Positions 11,003 through 23,606 are shown, counted from the first letter of the stretch. The stretch is DNA of 64,000 bases from Ecdyonurus torrentis (GCA_949318235.1 OX439127.1:5228932-5292931), one strand, 5' to 3'. Numbers and translations: made by a program. The notes: a model not told the origin generated them from the sequence alone.

Positions 11003-12796
11003 GTGTTTAAAATTTAATACATAAGTCGTAAAGATTTTACAGATTGATAATTTAGTAAGATAAATTAGTAAAAATAAAGGATAGAGTCTTATATTATATA
11101 CAAAATGTATAATATTTAACAATTTCTCACAATTTTCCTTACACTTTTTTTTACTTTTGATCAAATCTTTCCGCTTAGAGAATAGCAATGTTAAAATATT
11201 GTATTAATTTAATTTTTATTTTAATTTTTGGCTAATATTTTCTGATTAATAAAAAATTGAGCAACTTTTTTTATTAAACAAAACATTTTTTCAATAGAAA
11301 ACTCATTTAACGACTTTATAAAATTCATAGTTGTAAAATGAATGGTTAAAAAAGTTTTTACAACAAATTTCCTGTTTCCAAAATACACGTAAAAATAAAA
11401 AATAATCACAATTTACTGACATTTGAATTATAATATTCTTATAGTATGTCACACTTATTGTGTTGTTTTTGTTTATTTCTAGGGTGTAAAAGTATGTTGG
11501 CAATAATATAAGCCTATAACAATTAAAATATAATTTTGATAATTTTATCTCTTCTATTTTAAATAAAGGCTGTTATTGTATTTAATTTTTAATCCTTGTG
11601 CATAAGGGTCTACAAATGAAAGTAATTCTAATTCAATGTTGTACAATGGTGCAATGAAATGAATTGGAAAAAACACATATTCTATTTTTTTTTTAATATT
11701 CTTACTGTGTATGAGTATCTACGAACCAATATTCTTTATCATGAAACATTTTTTTTATATCTACGTCAATTTTTCTTAAAATTTATCAAATTACAGACTC
11801 CAGATATAATTTTACGTTTATATAATCTATACGATCATTTTAATAATTATTTAATCAAGGAAATAACTCCAGGTCGTTTATGTTAATATAAACGAATGAC
11901 AAATATAGATTTATGAAGGGAGGTCTGTATTAACGATGTTTTACTCAAATTTGTTTTCTTATAATCTGAATTTTACGTCATAAAATTTCATTGAAAATGT
12001 GAAATTCGAAGATATTCTTGAACGTATGAATACGACAATTTCTACGCAAAACGTCTGTAAAATAGCAATAAGAAAAATATATGTAATATCTTACTTATTT
12101 AATGTATTATTTTATGTTTCTAAAAAAATTATTTTTATTTGTAAGTTATTGATCAAATAACTGACAAACTATATCTCTTATTCAACGTATATTCTGTATG
12201 TTTTAAAAATTAAATTAAAACAATTATAGTTTCTATTACTTTTAAAAATTAGGATTTACTTTAAGACATATAGATCGCGTTGCATAAAAAACTTGTTTTG
12301 ATTTCTATGCCACCTTTTAACTATATCGTGGAATATATAATCATCTCTCTACTTGCAAATTTTTATGAGAAAACACTACATATATATTTGAGAAACTTTT
12401 TTTGACTAGGCAACTATTCTATGTATCAAGTATTTATGTTTCACTTTTCATTACCAACAACATATTGCCAGTGCAATATTTATACCTTTCTATAACTTGT
12501 AATAAACCTGAAAAATGTAAAAGTGTAATCCTGCTGCTTTGTCATTGACTGACCTGTTTTTAACTTATTATCTTCTATATGCATTACGTCTTCAAAAGTT
12601 AATTCATAAGTTATGTTTTATATAAAACATGCTTTAACAAGGTTTTAATCACTTAACTAAAGATTGTGTTTGGGAAAACGGCGTTACTTTTTTTTTATTA
12701 TAATTTAAATAAATTATAATATTGTAAATTTTTATTACTTAAAAGGATAGGATTATATTTGATGTTTGATAGATTTATTATAGTGTTACTCATATA
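11003..12796. other. AT-rich sequence with one fragment of the 14-16 kb repeat
   Basis: 11410-11520 resembles the end of the roughly 0.9 kb repeat unit (ACTGACATTTGA, then ATGTTCTTAT-like, then TTTTTGTTTATTTCTAGGGTGTA). The rest shows no repeat or gene; open frames of 62-75 codons are AT-driven. Confidence 0.4.
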
Positions 12797-12972
12797 ATAT
12801 CGATGCCTCCGCGCTAAAAAGAAGCATCTAAACTTTCCAGATTTACGGCGAGTGGAGCATCTGCACTTTACACCGTGAAGCATCTGCAATGTTAAGTGAA
12901 TGGCTACTAGTTCACTCACCATGCTGCGGTGGAAAGTGTAGATGCTTCTTTTTGGCGCGGAAGCTTCGATAT
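12797..12972. repeat. ATCGAT-ended hairpin element, copy 1
   Basis: The arms ATATCGATGCCTCCGCG and CGCGGAAGCTTCGATAT continue inward as AAAAAGAAGCATCTAAACTT against GTGTAGATGCTTCTTTTT. About 44 nt pair with few mismatches. The loop repeats the GAAGCATCTGCA motif. 176 bp, TA-rich flanks. An antisense 74-codon frame here is not a gene. Confidence 0.8.
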
Positions 12973-13507
12973 ATATAGTAATAATTCGTTTAGAATATCT
13001 TTTAGTTATCTAAAGATAACGATATTCAATTCAAATATTGATAGCAGTTTTAACTAAAATTAAAGGAATCTTTGCTTTCCTCGCGATACCTTGCACACAA
13101 AGCCGATAAGCTGGAAATAAATGGTTCGTGAGCCACAATGTACGAACCACGTTTTAAAAGTTTGTGTCAGACAAATGTTTTGTAATTAGAAAACTCGTTT
13201 TAACGCAAACTTCTCTTAACTAATCGTCTTTAAATATTAAAAATATTGAACGTCTAATGCTTTCTAACAGTTTTAAAATTTGTAGTTTAAAATTTAAACA
13301 TACATTAAACCTTATAAAATTGTATTGTTTTTAATATATCTGATTTTTTATATAATTTTTTCAATGCAGTACAATTAATGTTAACAATTATGCTACATAC
13401 CATAAATAATATGTTATACATATAAATAATTTATATTATTCTAATTTTGCATGAGATAAATTTAGCATCATTAACATAATTTATTATTTTGACGTATTAT
13501 AATTATC
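12973..13507. other. AT-rich sequence with a short hairpin
   Basis: The only structure seen is TGGTTCGT (13122-13129) pairing with ACGAACCA (13142-13149) over a 12-nt loop. Confidence 0.45.
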
Positions 13508-13740
13508 GCCGTTTTCGCTCCCAAATGTGCACTTGCGTTTCAAGGTCGACTAAAAAAACGTTAACTTGGATTTTTAAGCAGTCCGAAAAACGTAAACTTG
13601 CATTGCTGACAAGTTATTGTTTGTTATTTAAATTCTTAGTCATAGAAACTACATTACTTGGCAGAAACGGACTAATTGTAAGCTCAAGTTTTGCGTGAAA
13701 CTGACCAAATGCAAGTTCACATTTGAAGCGTAAACACGGC
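13508..13740. mobile_element. Foldback MITE with GCCGT ends
   Basis: The left arm GCCGTTTTCGCTCCCAAATG and the reverse of the right arm GCCGTGTTTACGCTTCAAAT align over about 50 bp with gaps; both continue to an ACTTGCRTTT block. 233 bp. A fragment of the right arm recurs at 23986-24036. The 69-codon frame over it is spurious. Confidence 0.65.
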
Positions 13741-14168
13741 AATATATAAAGTGGACTTACAATAAAAAATTACCATTCAAACTGTGTTTATTTTTGCGCT
13801 TCTCAAAATGTGAAGAGTGAGATAGGTGATTTCGTCTTTACCGTCAGCAAATATATACTTGTTAAAAATCTTAATAGAGGCTGTTTCATGCGTTGCTCAG
13901 GTAAGCTGCTGTTTGCAAGCACAGCCAGCCAAATATTCTGCATGATGCATTTTTCCCTCACACGTTTTCAATTAAAATTGAAAATAGTAACACATTCTGT
14001 AGGAATACAAAAATTACAACACAACACGTCTATAAATTATTAATAAAAAAACGTTTAGTTATTATAATTTAATTTTCTCTTTAAACATTATATACTATGA
14101 ACATTTCATAACAAAGAAAAATATATTTGTTTTCTTTTAAGTATTTATGGTATTTTATTTTAAATGGT
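13741..14168. other. Sequence without recognised feature
   Basis: A 77-codon frame at 13810-14043 has no recognisable domain and no supporting context. Confidence 0.4.
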
Positions 14169-15061
14169 AAATGTGGTAAACAATAGTGAATGAATAATAA
14201 AATAACTTTTAAGCAATAGTAAGTTAAGTTATAATCATTGTTGTTGCATCTTAATTCATTTATGGATTAAATGTTATTAAAACTTTGAATCTGTTTTCTT
14301 ATTCAAAGTAATTTTATAGAAAGATTTTCTTATCTTTTTTCCTTATATGATATATATATGTAACATATTTATGTTGTGCAATTCATGTAATATAAACCAA
14401 AATTTTTGATATTGTTTTTTGCACGAGAAAATCTTCTTATATCTTGTACGTATATCTGTGTATTAAAAATCGTTCAAATTAGACCACTTCATTTTTTGGT
14501 TAATTTTGTTTACATTCTGCATAACTTCTGGTAAAATATTATTATAAAATGAATTTCACGAATTGAGGTTTATATTAATAAATGTTTTAAAACTATTCTG
14601 ACACTATTTCTAGGTATAAACGTAAAATTTAATAATAATGTCTCTCTCTATGAATCTCTACAATATATTTATTACAATATATTTTTTCTTTTGTAATTAC
14701 ATATTAATATATGTAAATTTTTCTTCGATTCTATTGACGCATACCTTTTGGTATTAAAATCTTATATTCTTCTAACATCAAGTTAACAACTTGTTTTACT
14801 GACGTTTGATTTACTATGTTCTTATAAAATGTAACATTTATTATGTTTATTTTTGTTTATTTTTAGGGTGTATAATGCATATAAGCAAAATAATAAATAA
14901 TAATAGATAATGCTAAATTGGAACCACATAATAAATTACTCTACAACATAATATGCATTTAATATTCAGCATAGCTATTTTTATGATTTATTAAACAAAA
15001 TGTGCTACAAAAAAGCTGGCATAGTTATTACGTAGTAATTGTTATCCGTGTATGTGGATGA
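14169..15061. repeat. 0.9 kb direct repeat, unit R1
   Basis: Starts AATGTGGTAAACAATAGTG, the same words that start unit R2 893 bp later. Shared blocks include TTTTTGCACGAGAAAATCTT, AATGAATTTCACGAAT, GACGCATACCTTT and TTTGTTTATTTTTAGGGTGT. AT-rich, non-coding. Confidence 0.85.
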
Positions 15062-15840
15062 AATGTGGTAAACAATAGTGGATGAATAATAAAATAACTT
15101 TTAAGCAATAGTAAGTTAAGTTATAATCATTGTTGTTGCATCTGAATTCATTTATGGATTCAATGTAATTAAAACTTTGAATCTGTTTTCTTATTCAGAG
15201 TAATTTTATAAAAAGATGTTCTTATATTTTTTCCTTATATTATATTAAATATATATAATATATTTATGTGGTGCAATAAATGTATTATAAACCAAAATTT
15301 TTGATAGTTTTTTGCACGAGAAAATCTTTTTTTTGTACTTTTTTTTGTAATCTATTTTGTACGTATATCTGTTTTTTGAAAATCGTTCAAATTAGACCAC
15401 TTCAACTTTTTTTGGCATAATTCAGTAAACTAAAAAATTACAATTACAAAAAGCAACTTTAAAATACTTCGTGTATTAGTTAAAGATGCATTTTTTAAAT
15501 ACGTTCAGCGAAGTTTCTCGTAAAATATTATTATTAAATGAATTTCACGAATAAACGTTTATATTAATAAATGTTTTAAAACTACTCTTGACACTAATAT
15601 TGGGTATAATGCAAAACTTCATATTTTGTGCTCTCTAAAAATCTCTACAATATATTTAATGCAATATTTTTTTTTGTACTTACATATTCATATATGTAAT
15701 TTTCTCCTGTATTTTATTTAAGCATACCTTTCAGTTTAAAAATCTTATATTCTTCTTATAACAAGTAAACAACTTGTTTTACTGACGTTTGATTTAATAT
15801 GTTCTTATAGTATGTAACATTGTTTTATGTTTTTTTTGTT
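15062..15840. repeat. 0.9 kb direct repeat, unit R2 (shortened)
   Basis: Collinear with R1 but recombined near 15840, where the sequence jumps back to the middle of the unit (TTTACATTCTGCGTAACTT). Confidence 0.85.
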
Positions 15841-16460
15841 TACATTCTGCGTAACTTGTAGTAAAATATTATTATAAAATGAATTTCACGAATTGAGGTT
15901 TATTTAATAAATGTTTTAAAACAATTCTGACACTATTTATAGGTATAAACGTAAAATTTAATAATAATGTCTCTCTATGAATCTCTAAAATATATTTAAT
16001 ACAATATATATTTTTTTGTAATTAAATATTCATATATGTAAATTTCTCTTCGATTCTATTGACGCATACCTTTCGGTATTAAAATCTTATATTCTTCTAA
16101 CATCAAGTTTATAACTTGTTTTACTGACGTTGGATTTACTATGTTCTTATAAAATGTAACATTTATTATGTTTATTTTTGTTTATTTTTAGGGTGTATAA
16201 TACATATAAGCATATATAAAGCTAAATTGGAACAACATTATAAATTACTCTACAATATAATATGCATTTATTATGCAGCATAGATATTTTTATGATTTAT
16301 TGAATAAAATGTGCTACAAAAAAGCTAGCATAGTTATTACGTAGTACGTAGTAATTTTACGTAGTAATTTTTAGCCGTGGCTGTGGATAAATTGTCATAA
16401 ATAATAGTGAATGAATAATAAAATAACTTTTAAGCAATAGTAATTTAAGTTATAATCATT
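15841..16460. repeat. 0.9 kb direct repeat, partial unit R3 plus start of a fourth
   Basis: Repeats the second half of R1 from 14509 on, then the unit start again at about 16393 (AATAGTGAATGAATAATAAA), which breaks off near 16460. Identity to R1 is visibly high over 15841-16200. Confidence 0.8.
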
Positions 16461-16790
16461 GTTGCTGCAACTGAGTTTTAGTTTTTTTTACTTACATAAA
16501 TTAAATGCTTTAAACCGTGTATTCTTTAATTTTTTCTTATACGATTTACACTTTAAATAATGTAATAGTTTAGCAGTTTCAGCAGTGTAATTTCTTAATA
16601 ACGTCCCAAATCAATATAATGTAATAATATGTTTTGTCTAATTGCAATTTATTTAATAAATGAATTTAACAAATCAATTTTCATTTGAGACACACACTCT
16701 TAATAGCCCAATATCACGGCCTAAACCACAAAAATATTATGTACGTAAAACTTAAGTTATTTATTTTACCAATGAAATACAATAACAATG
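16461..16790. other. AT-rich sequence, no feature seen
   Basis: No frames, RNA genes or repeats recognised. Confidence 0.4.
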
Positions 16791-16799
16791 TTTAATTAC

Positions 16800-17320
16800 A
16801 CTTCTTATTTGAAGCACATATTTTTTTTGGTTCTGTTCTTTGATTAGATACGTATTTTTTCAATAGGTTTGTTGATTATTTCGATCCTATTTAAATAAAA
16901 ATAAGTAAAAAATTCATGTGTTTATCCCTCTTTTGCGAACTATAAAATGTTATAATTGTTTTGTTTTTTTAATTAAAAAGTATGTTTTGCTCAATAATAT
17001 AATAATCGTTAAAAAGCTTAAACACAGCTTACTCATGTATCAATATTGTTGCGATGACGTCGCTAAACGTTGAAATCTAACGACCTACAGTTTTATTAAC
17101 TCCAAGGCGTAAAGTTACGTCTATAAATATCTACGTCTAATTTATTTTATATTATTGAAGCCAATGAAGAAAGCATAAGAATACTGTAAAATATGCAATT
17201 TGCGTGCTACTTAATGTTTATGACTTTAGAAACATGCAAAGACTATGAAAATGTAGCGCGGGTTGCATAAATTTAAACTTCTGATCACTGCTTTGCAGCT
17301 AGAGTTGTGTTTTGACGTGT
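16800..17320. repeat. Duplicated block Q, copy 1
   Basis: Matches 18150-18730 through TTGGTTCTGTTCTTTGATT, TGTGTTTATCCCTCTTTTG and AACGACCTACAGTTTTATT. The 3' part (17160-17320) is an old family A fragment with GCAATTTGCGTG, GTTGCATAAAT and TGATCACTGCT. Confidence 0.75.
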
Positions 17321-17689
17321 TTTTGTTTATGTTTTAAACTAATATTCAGAGACTTTTAAGTTTTCTGTGAATTATTATCACGAAAACTTTGTCTCATTTT
17401 TGCAATTCTATATACTGGTATGACGTCACTTATTGTTGAAACTCTAAATAACGACATTAAATCTTATATATTAATGTTGTGCAAATAATGCAATATTGAT
17501 TTATTTATTTATTAATATTTTTACCAATGAATGTTATATTTTCTATCTATATTTCCAGATAAAATATGTTTAAAATGTTTAATTTGTGTCTTGTTTGAAG
17601 GCTTGTTTATTTTTGCTAGTTTTTTAAATATCAAGATAACTAGTCTGGATATTTCTACGTCTGCAGAAATTTATTTTACTATAGTTGCT

Positions 17690-17830
17690 TTTATGTCTTA
17701 TACACATTTTATTGGTTTGTGTAGACTGTCATTGCGAATGCCGGACTGTGTTCTAACCATGTGGCTGACATTGACTATAAGATTGAGAGTTTTGAAGCAC
17801 AATTACAAAATATGGCAACCAATGTATATA
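17690..17830 (+). mobile_element. Decayed fragment of the type 2 SINE
   Basis: GACTGTCATTGCGAATGCCG followed by GGACTGTGTTCTAACCATGT corresponds to the SINE words CTGTCATGTCAAATGCCGGG and GGGCTGTGTATTTAGGCCAT. It ends in CACAATTACAAAATATGGCA, like the SINE tail. It lies in a 105-codon open frame that is therefore not a gene. Confidence 0.55.
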
Positions 17831-18140
17831 TTGTATCTATATATATAAATTTAATATTTATATAATCTTAAATGATACTGAATAATACAATACTCATTAC
17901 TCTGATTTCATTAAAAAACTATCAGCAAATATTTTTGAAGTAGTAAAATTGCTATATTTTTATATTGAGATGAATACTCTAAAATAATATAAAACTGATT
18001 ATAACGAGCTTTACGTCTGATTTCACATTCTGTTTTTGTAATATTACAAGAAAATAATGTTACAACGTTTCATAAGCAAACTTATCTGAATATAAAAATG
18101 TGGAATTGAAAAATAAACTTAACTGCTTTAATGACTTCCT
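17831..18140. other. AT-rich sequence, no feature seen
   Basis: Nothing recognised. Confidence 0.4.
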
Positions 18141-18149
18141 TGAAGTACA

Positions 18150-18730
18150 TATTGGTCTTTGGTTCTGTTCTTTGATTCGATACGTATTTTTTGAATATGT
18201 TTGTTGATTATTTAAACCTATTGAAATCAAAATAAGTACAAAAGACATGTGTTTATCCCTCTTTTGTGAACTATAAAATATTATATAATTGTTTTTTTTA
18301 ATGAAAAAGTATGTTTTTCTCATTAATATAATAATCGTTAAAAAGCTTGTACACAGCTTAATCATGTTTCAATATTTTTGCAATGACGTCACTAAACGTT
18401 GCAATCTAACGACCTACAGTTTTATTGGTCAAATAATACGGAAAAAAGCAGAATTATAATATGTCATGGAAAACTGCAGGTCGTAACTTAATGTCTATTT
18501 ATACGTCTATTTTATTTAATAATTATCGTGTAATTAACTCCGGGTCATAATTTAACGTTTATATAATAACCACTTTTAGTTTATTTATATTATTAACGCC
18601 TTCCAAAAAAAGCATAAAAATACTACAAAGTAGGCCAGTTTCTTGTTTCTTCATGTTTATGACATCAGTAACATGCAAAAAGTATGAAAATGTTGCGCGA
18701 GTTGCATATATTGAAATTTTCTGATTCTGT
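18150..18730. repeat. Duplicated block Q, copy 2
   Basis: Same order of motifs as copy 1, including AATGACGTCACTAAACGTTG and the family A fragment at about 18606-18730. It adds an ACGTCTATTTATACGTCTAT stretch that also occurs, expanded, at 24.6-24.9 kb. The 101-codon antisense frame here is not conserved in copy 1. Confidence 0.75.
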
Positions 18731-19090
18731 ATATGGTTTTAAAATATATAACTACATATATTTGCACGTAATCGTATTTCTCTCTAATGCATGTTCTTAT
18801 CAGAAATATTTTTTTTTCAATATTTTTATTGTTAATATAGGTGGGTCCAATATAACTTCTATATCTCTTAGACAAAGTGCTCCGTAGATGTAAAAATGTG
18901 CTTGAATCTCTACGCTTTTCTACTATATCACATTATGTGTATTATATTTTAATTAGTTATAGGGCTAATGCATAGTATTTATACTTATTTATTGTCAAAG
19001 AAAATATATTCATTAAAATATTTGATAACTTTCAAAATTGCCTTGAACTGAAATTAAATTGTATCCTAAATATAAGTATTTTATATTTTT

Positions 19091-19395
19091 TATAGACGTC
19101 ATGAAGCTCGACGTCATATTTAATGCGCTAGAAGGCCATACTGGAGTTATAAATAACATTGCTCAGCATAGGACAAACTTCATTTTGTCTATTGTACTTG
19201 TCAAATCACTTAATTATTTATTAATTAATGTTTTTCTCACAACCTTGATATACTATTTAAAACATGAATCAAAGCTCTAAAAAATTTTTTTTAAATACTA
19301 TTTAACCTGCGTAAGTGAGTCATTATTCTATGCAGCTCATGTTTTTGAGTTATTCAACATGGCGTCAGCTTTAACATAAATGCAAACACCCAAAT
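19091..19395 (+). mobile_element. Family B MITE, diverged
   Basis: Keeps CGACGTCATATTTAATGCGC, GGCCATACTGGAGT, TAACATTGCTCAGCATAGGA and ATGGCGTCAGCTTTAACAT. Terminal repeats are decayed. Confidence 0.7.
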
Positions 19396-19618
19396 AGGAA
19401 ATAGGCAGCTAGGTAAAATAAATATTTAATAATACATAATTTTTATTTGTAGCAGGTCACTCAATATTTAAATATCACTATGTATAGTTATCTTTATTTA
19501 ATTTGTTACTGTTTATTTGCATATTGATGTATTTCTATCATGAAAGTATTTAGAAATACAAACTTTTATTAATAGTTATTTAAAATTAAGACCATAGGTG
19601 AAACATAAGGTATATGTG

Positions 19619-20211
19619 TTAAGGGAGTAGGGTACCGTGTTTAGCCATTAGACTCAAACTTTAGTCGTCAAAAAACCCTTAAATTTTGAACAATGATACT
19701 TCAGCATGAGACAATTTCAAGTATATTAAAATTTGTTGCAGCATCATGTAAATTATATTATATGTCTTTTTTAAAATTATAATCCTATAAAGCTCAATGT
19801 AATATTAAAAAAAATCTTTTTTTTCGGGAGCGTCAAGCATCTTGAAATATTATCCTGACTAGGTGTGACAATACACAATAAAACCAAAATTAGACCCAAA
19901 ACATGTCTAGGTTTTGAGATATGAGGTCGGTACTCTTCTCGCTTAGGCATATAATTATAAGATTAGGTAACAATAATGACGTTGAAATCCTACGTTTTTC
20001 TACTTTTTTCTCTCTCTCTCTCTCTCTTTTTTTTTTTTTTTTTTTTTTTTGCTTTTCACTCAAAAAACATTGAATATTTTAAAGATAAGACTCAGGGGTT
20101 TCAAAGTGGCTTCTTAAATGACCATTAGCTACAGAATAAAACCAAATTTAGAGCCAAAACATGTCTAGTTTTTGGTTTTTGAGATTAAAGGTCAGTTTCA
20201 TTTTCGCTTAA
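19619..20211. mobile_element. TTAA-ended repeat with TTAAGGGAGTAGGGTACCG terminus
   Basis: The left end at 19619 is TTAAGGGAGTAGGGTACCG. An inverted counterpart GGTCGGTACTCTTCTCGCTTA lies at about 19926-19946, and a second, weaker one ends at 20211. The 70-bp sequence AATAAAACCAAAATTAGA ... ACATGTCTAG occurs twice (19878 and 20133). A (TC)n/poly(T) tract at 20011-20050 lies inside. The family A copy at 20208 uses its terminal TTAA. The tandem repeat at 1.2-1.6 kb carries the same end block. Confidence 0.55.
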
Positions 20212-20920
20212 GGCCACAGACCACATAAAACATCAGGTGCTTTTTAATGAATAAATACAAAATAAGATCTTCAAAACTGATGATAATATTTATTAGAATG
20301 TTAATGTAGCGCACGAGAGAGCGTAAAAATACTTTAAAGTATGCAATTTTTGTTACTATTCTTATTATGACGTCAGAAAAATTACAAAAGCTAGCTGGTT
20401 TGGCCGAGTTATGAGGGCAGCTGACTTGCAACTCTGTACAGGCTCACCGAGTATAGGTTCAAGCCACTGTTGAGTGCGTACGTGAAGTGTTAAAGCTCAA
20501 CACGTTGCATGTTGCATGTTTACATGCATTCCATGAAGACGCTCAGTATTCGTTAGATGCATGATTCATGTGATTGCACCAACCAGCCTGCCTAGATGTT
20601 TCCACGGTTTCTCTAGGCTGTCAAGGTGAATGTCGGGCTGTGTATTTAGGCCATGGTCGTGAGTGCTTGTCTATTAGTTGGAAAGTCCTGACCTGTCGAT
20701 AAGACAATGTCTTGACTGGGACTTGGATAGGTGTATAGCACGAAAACACAAATAAAGCTTGGAAAAAAAATGTGGTGCGGCTGCATGAATTTTTTAATCA
20801 CTGGTACGGGGCTACTTATAGGTTTTCAGACAAACTAATGTTATTTATATAAGTCTTATCAAGAGTTTTGTGATATAAATCCTTATGTTTTTATATTTTC
20901 CCCTGGTCTATTCCAATAAT
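20208..20920 (+). mobile_element. Family A MITE interrupted by a SINE
   Basis: 5' part 20208-20389 (TTAAGGCCACAGACCAC to GACGTCAGAAAAATTAC) and 3' part 20770-20920 (GTGGTGCGGCTGCATGAA to GGTCTATTCC). Together they give a nearly complete element with a decayed right TTAA. Confidence 0.85.
20390..20769 (+). mobile_element. tRNA-derived SINE (type 2), full length
   Basis: The tRNA-like head has an A box (TGGCCGAGTT, 20401-20410) and a B box GGTTCAAGCC at 20456-20465. Spacing and CTCACCGAG between them recall a tRNA with a long variable arm (Leu or Ser). The body has TGATTGCACCAACCAGCCTG, TTTCCACGGTTTCTCTAGGC, GATAAGACAATGTCTTGACT and an A-rich tail. Inserted into a family A copy, so younger than it. 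Confidence 0.8.
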
Positions 20921-21210
20921 CATATAATTATAGAAATTAGTAACAAAATAAATATTAAATTCCTACGTTTTGCCACTCAATTATTATTTAGTTAGTCTAA
21001 TGCAAATTATTTACATTTATTTAAATTCTTTATTAAAAAATATATAAAAAATTATTTTAAAATTATAAAAATGATCTTATAATCTGATCATACAACCTAT
21101 AGTAATAATAAAATAATTTCACTTTATTAACTTCTTAATCGAGTGTTGATTGATTATATTGCAGCCTAAATATTAAGAAATGTTTGCTATATGATAATAT
21201 GTAGAGTAAG
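20921..21210. other. AT-rich sequence, no feature seen
   Basis: Nothing recognised. Confidence 0.4.
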
Positions 21211-21410
21211 AGGGGTGCATGCACATGACAACATACTTATTGCGTTTAAACGCCATAATGAAGCAATGATCAACCTAGCTCAGCACATGATAAACGTATA
21301 TTTTAGCTTTTTTGTATGTAAAAAGAAAGATAAATTTTTTAGTTATTATTATTTTTCTTATTAGTTTAGGCTATTAACAACATCAAAGATCTAAAAATAG
21401 CAATCTATTA
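21211..21410 (+). mobile_element. Family B relic
   Basis: GGGTGCATGCACATGACA, TACTTATTGCG, CGCCATAATGAAGCAATGA and AGCTCAGCACATGATAAACG follow the family order but are strongly diverged. The 3' half is barely recognisable. Confidence 0.5.
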
Positions 21411-22168
21411 ATGCATTAATATTTTTTATTCATTAGTGTATTATTTTATATAATTTTGTAATAATATATTTATTAGGTAATTATATCTTTGACAGTTCTT
21501 GCAATCCAATATACCACATGGGGCTATAATCAAAAGTTTTCGCTAAGGATACGTCTAAAATGTTAAATAATCTATCTGATATATAGATGTGCTATAAGTT
21601 AAGTTAAGAAAAATTAAATCAGTCATAAGCATATGATTTTTCTGAATTTTGTTCTAGTTGTTCTAGTATTGTTACTTTTGTATGTTGTAGTTATTCATAA
21701 AATTAGGCTAAGTTTTAGGCGGGTAATCATTTAAACATACTACATATTAAAAGGGTTATGCCCCATTTTGAGAAATTTCAATTTATTTTCAGGGAAATAA
21801 ATAACGTTAACATGTTAATTGAAAATTAAAATGTTAAATATTCTTTAAAAATAGAAATTTTGGTTCGGTATAGCCAAAAGACTTAAAACACGTAAAAGTT
21901 TGACAAGTATTCATAGTTATATTTCTCCGAAATAGGTGTAGTTTTTCAAAAATCGCAAAAAAAAGAGAAAAAAATTCTCCATCAGTGTAATGTTAAAATA
22001 GGAGACCGTTAAATTTCCTAGCGCTCTAAACTGATAAGATCCATTTTAAAATTTTATTTCAATATTATTTTTCCTATATATATGATTATTAAAAACAGCT
22101 ACATTATAGTACATATGAACAGTGCAGTAGCCATTTAACTACTACAATTTTACTACCAACTACACGAC
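21411..22168. other. AT-rich sequence, no feature seen
   Basis: No gene or repeat found on either strand. Confidence 0.4.
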
Positions 22169-22511
22169 TTAAAAGAAGAGACCAGATAAAAACATAAGCA
22201 TTTATTTCCGAAAACACTTCACAGATCTTATATTTATAATTTTATGTTGTCTCAAAAACCATCTGTAGCTTTATGGCAGTGATCAGAAATATCAACTATT
22301 GCGAACCCGCAAAACATTGCCATACTAATTTCTGCATGTTTCTGAAGTCATAAACATTATAAGTCACGCAAATTGCATAATTTAGAGTATTTCACGCTCT
22401 CTCGTGGGGCTACATTAACATTCTGCTAACAATTAGTAAAACTTTTAAAGTCAAAATTTTGAGTTTAATAATAAAAAAGCACAATTTAATTTAAGTGATC
22501 TATGGCTTTAA
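22169..22511 (-). mobile_element. Family A MITE, diverged, full length
   Basis: TTAA at both ends; TTAAAAGAAGAGACCAGA and TCTATGGCTTTAA. The core reads GAAGTCA instead of GACGTCA. CACGCTCTCTCGTGGGGC is intact. Confidence 0.85.
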
Positions 22512-23049
22512 GTTGTGTCTTTTTTTAAACACATAGATTACAAACACATTCATATCATATTGTCATGTGATAATACCTTAACTTGGAATACTTTAATTAA
22601 AAGTTTATTCCAAAGAAAAAAAATTCTTCTCTATCTCTATGTTATGAAGTACAGTGCTAATTTTTTTCTCCTTTTGTACTGCATTTAAATGTAAGTTTAG
22701 TATTATTTAAGTCAGTTTTTTAAATCAAAACAATTATAATAAATACAAAACTAAAATATTCATGTCTCGTTTGTAAACTATAAATTTTTTCTTTGATTAT
22801 AAAAATGAAAAAGCATTTGTTATGTATAAAACTCATATTTAGAAATTTGCTTGTGGCCTTTAATCTACATACACTCTAATCTTAACTTTGCTATTTACTT
22901 AGTAATGTGATTTCTTAATATTTACTCGTTACTTTAAACGGTATCAATGATAAATACAAAATCAACAAATTAATGACTATTTTTGGAATTATAAAATATG
23001 GTAATAATTATTTTATTAATATTAATTGTTAAATAGTATTGTAATGTTA
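22512..23049. other. AT-rich sequence, no feature seen
   Basis: Nothing recognised. Confidence 0.4.
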
Positions 23050-23373
23050 TTAAAGCCATAGAAAACATAAAACAACATGTGCTTTCTATTAATAAACATG
23101 AAATAGAATCATCAAAACTGCTGATAATTTTTATTAATAATTGTTAATGTAGCCTCACATGTTAACGTGAAAAATCTAGTTTTCAAATTTCGTGTCTAAA
23201 CATATGTTTCTGACGTCAAAAAATTTCAGTAGTGCGGGTTGCATTAATTGAAATTTTCTGATCATTGTTATGGAGCTACAGTTGGTTTTGAGACAAACTA
23301 AAGTTATTTGTGTAATCTCATCAAGATTTTTGAGATATCAATGCTTTTGATTTTCTCTCGTCTATTCCTTTAA
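23050..23373 (+). mobile_element. Family A MITE, full length
   Basis: TTAA at both ends; TTAAAGCCATAGAAAACA and TCGTCTATTCCTTTAA. CTGACGTCAAAAA core present. Small internal deletions. Confidence 0.88.
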
Positions 23374-23606
23374 CAAATATTTATTGATATTTATTTTTTT
23401 TTACAAAAAATCATCTTGTAGAACTTGTCCATAATTTTGTAATGCTTTAAGTATTGTGGAATTAACGGTTATTACGTCTCTTAACGATAATACTATAATG
23501 ATTAAAACGTAAAGCAAGTCATAGGCATTGTAATAACAAATATTGTCTCTTTATAGCACGCTTATACATTATTTTAAAATGTAAAAAGTGCAAAGATACG
23601 CTGTAT

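Noticed and set aside
13489..13698. 69-codon frame with a reasonable start
   Set aside because: It overlaps the foldback element at 13508-13740 and has no counterpart elsewhere.
17531..17848. 105-codon open frame
   Set aside because: Its second half is a decayed SINE fragment; no domain recognised.
20390..20470. Possible tRNA-Leu/Ser gene
   Set aside because: The same head is repeated at 49.76 kb and in both cases is fused to the type 2 SINE body and tail.
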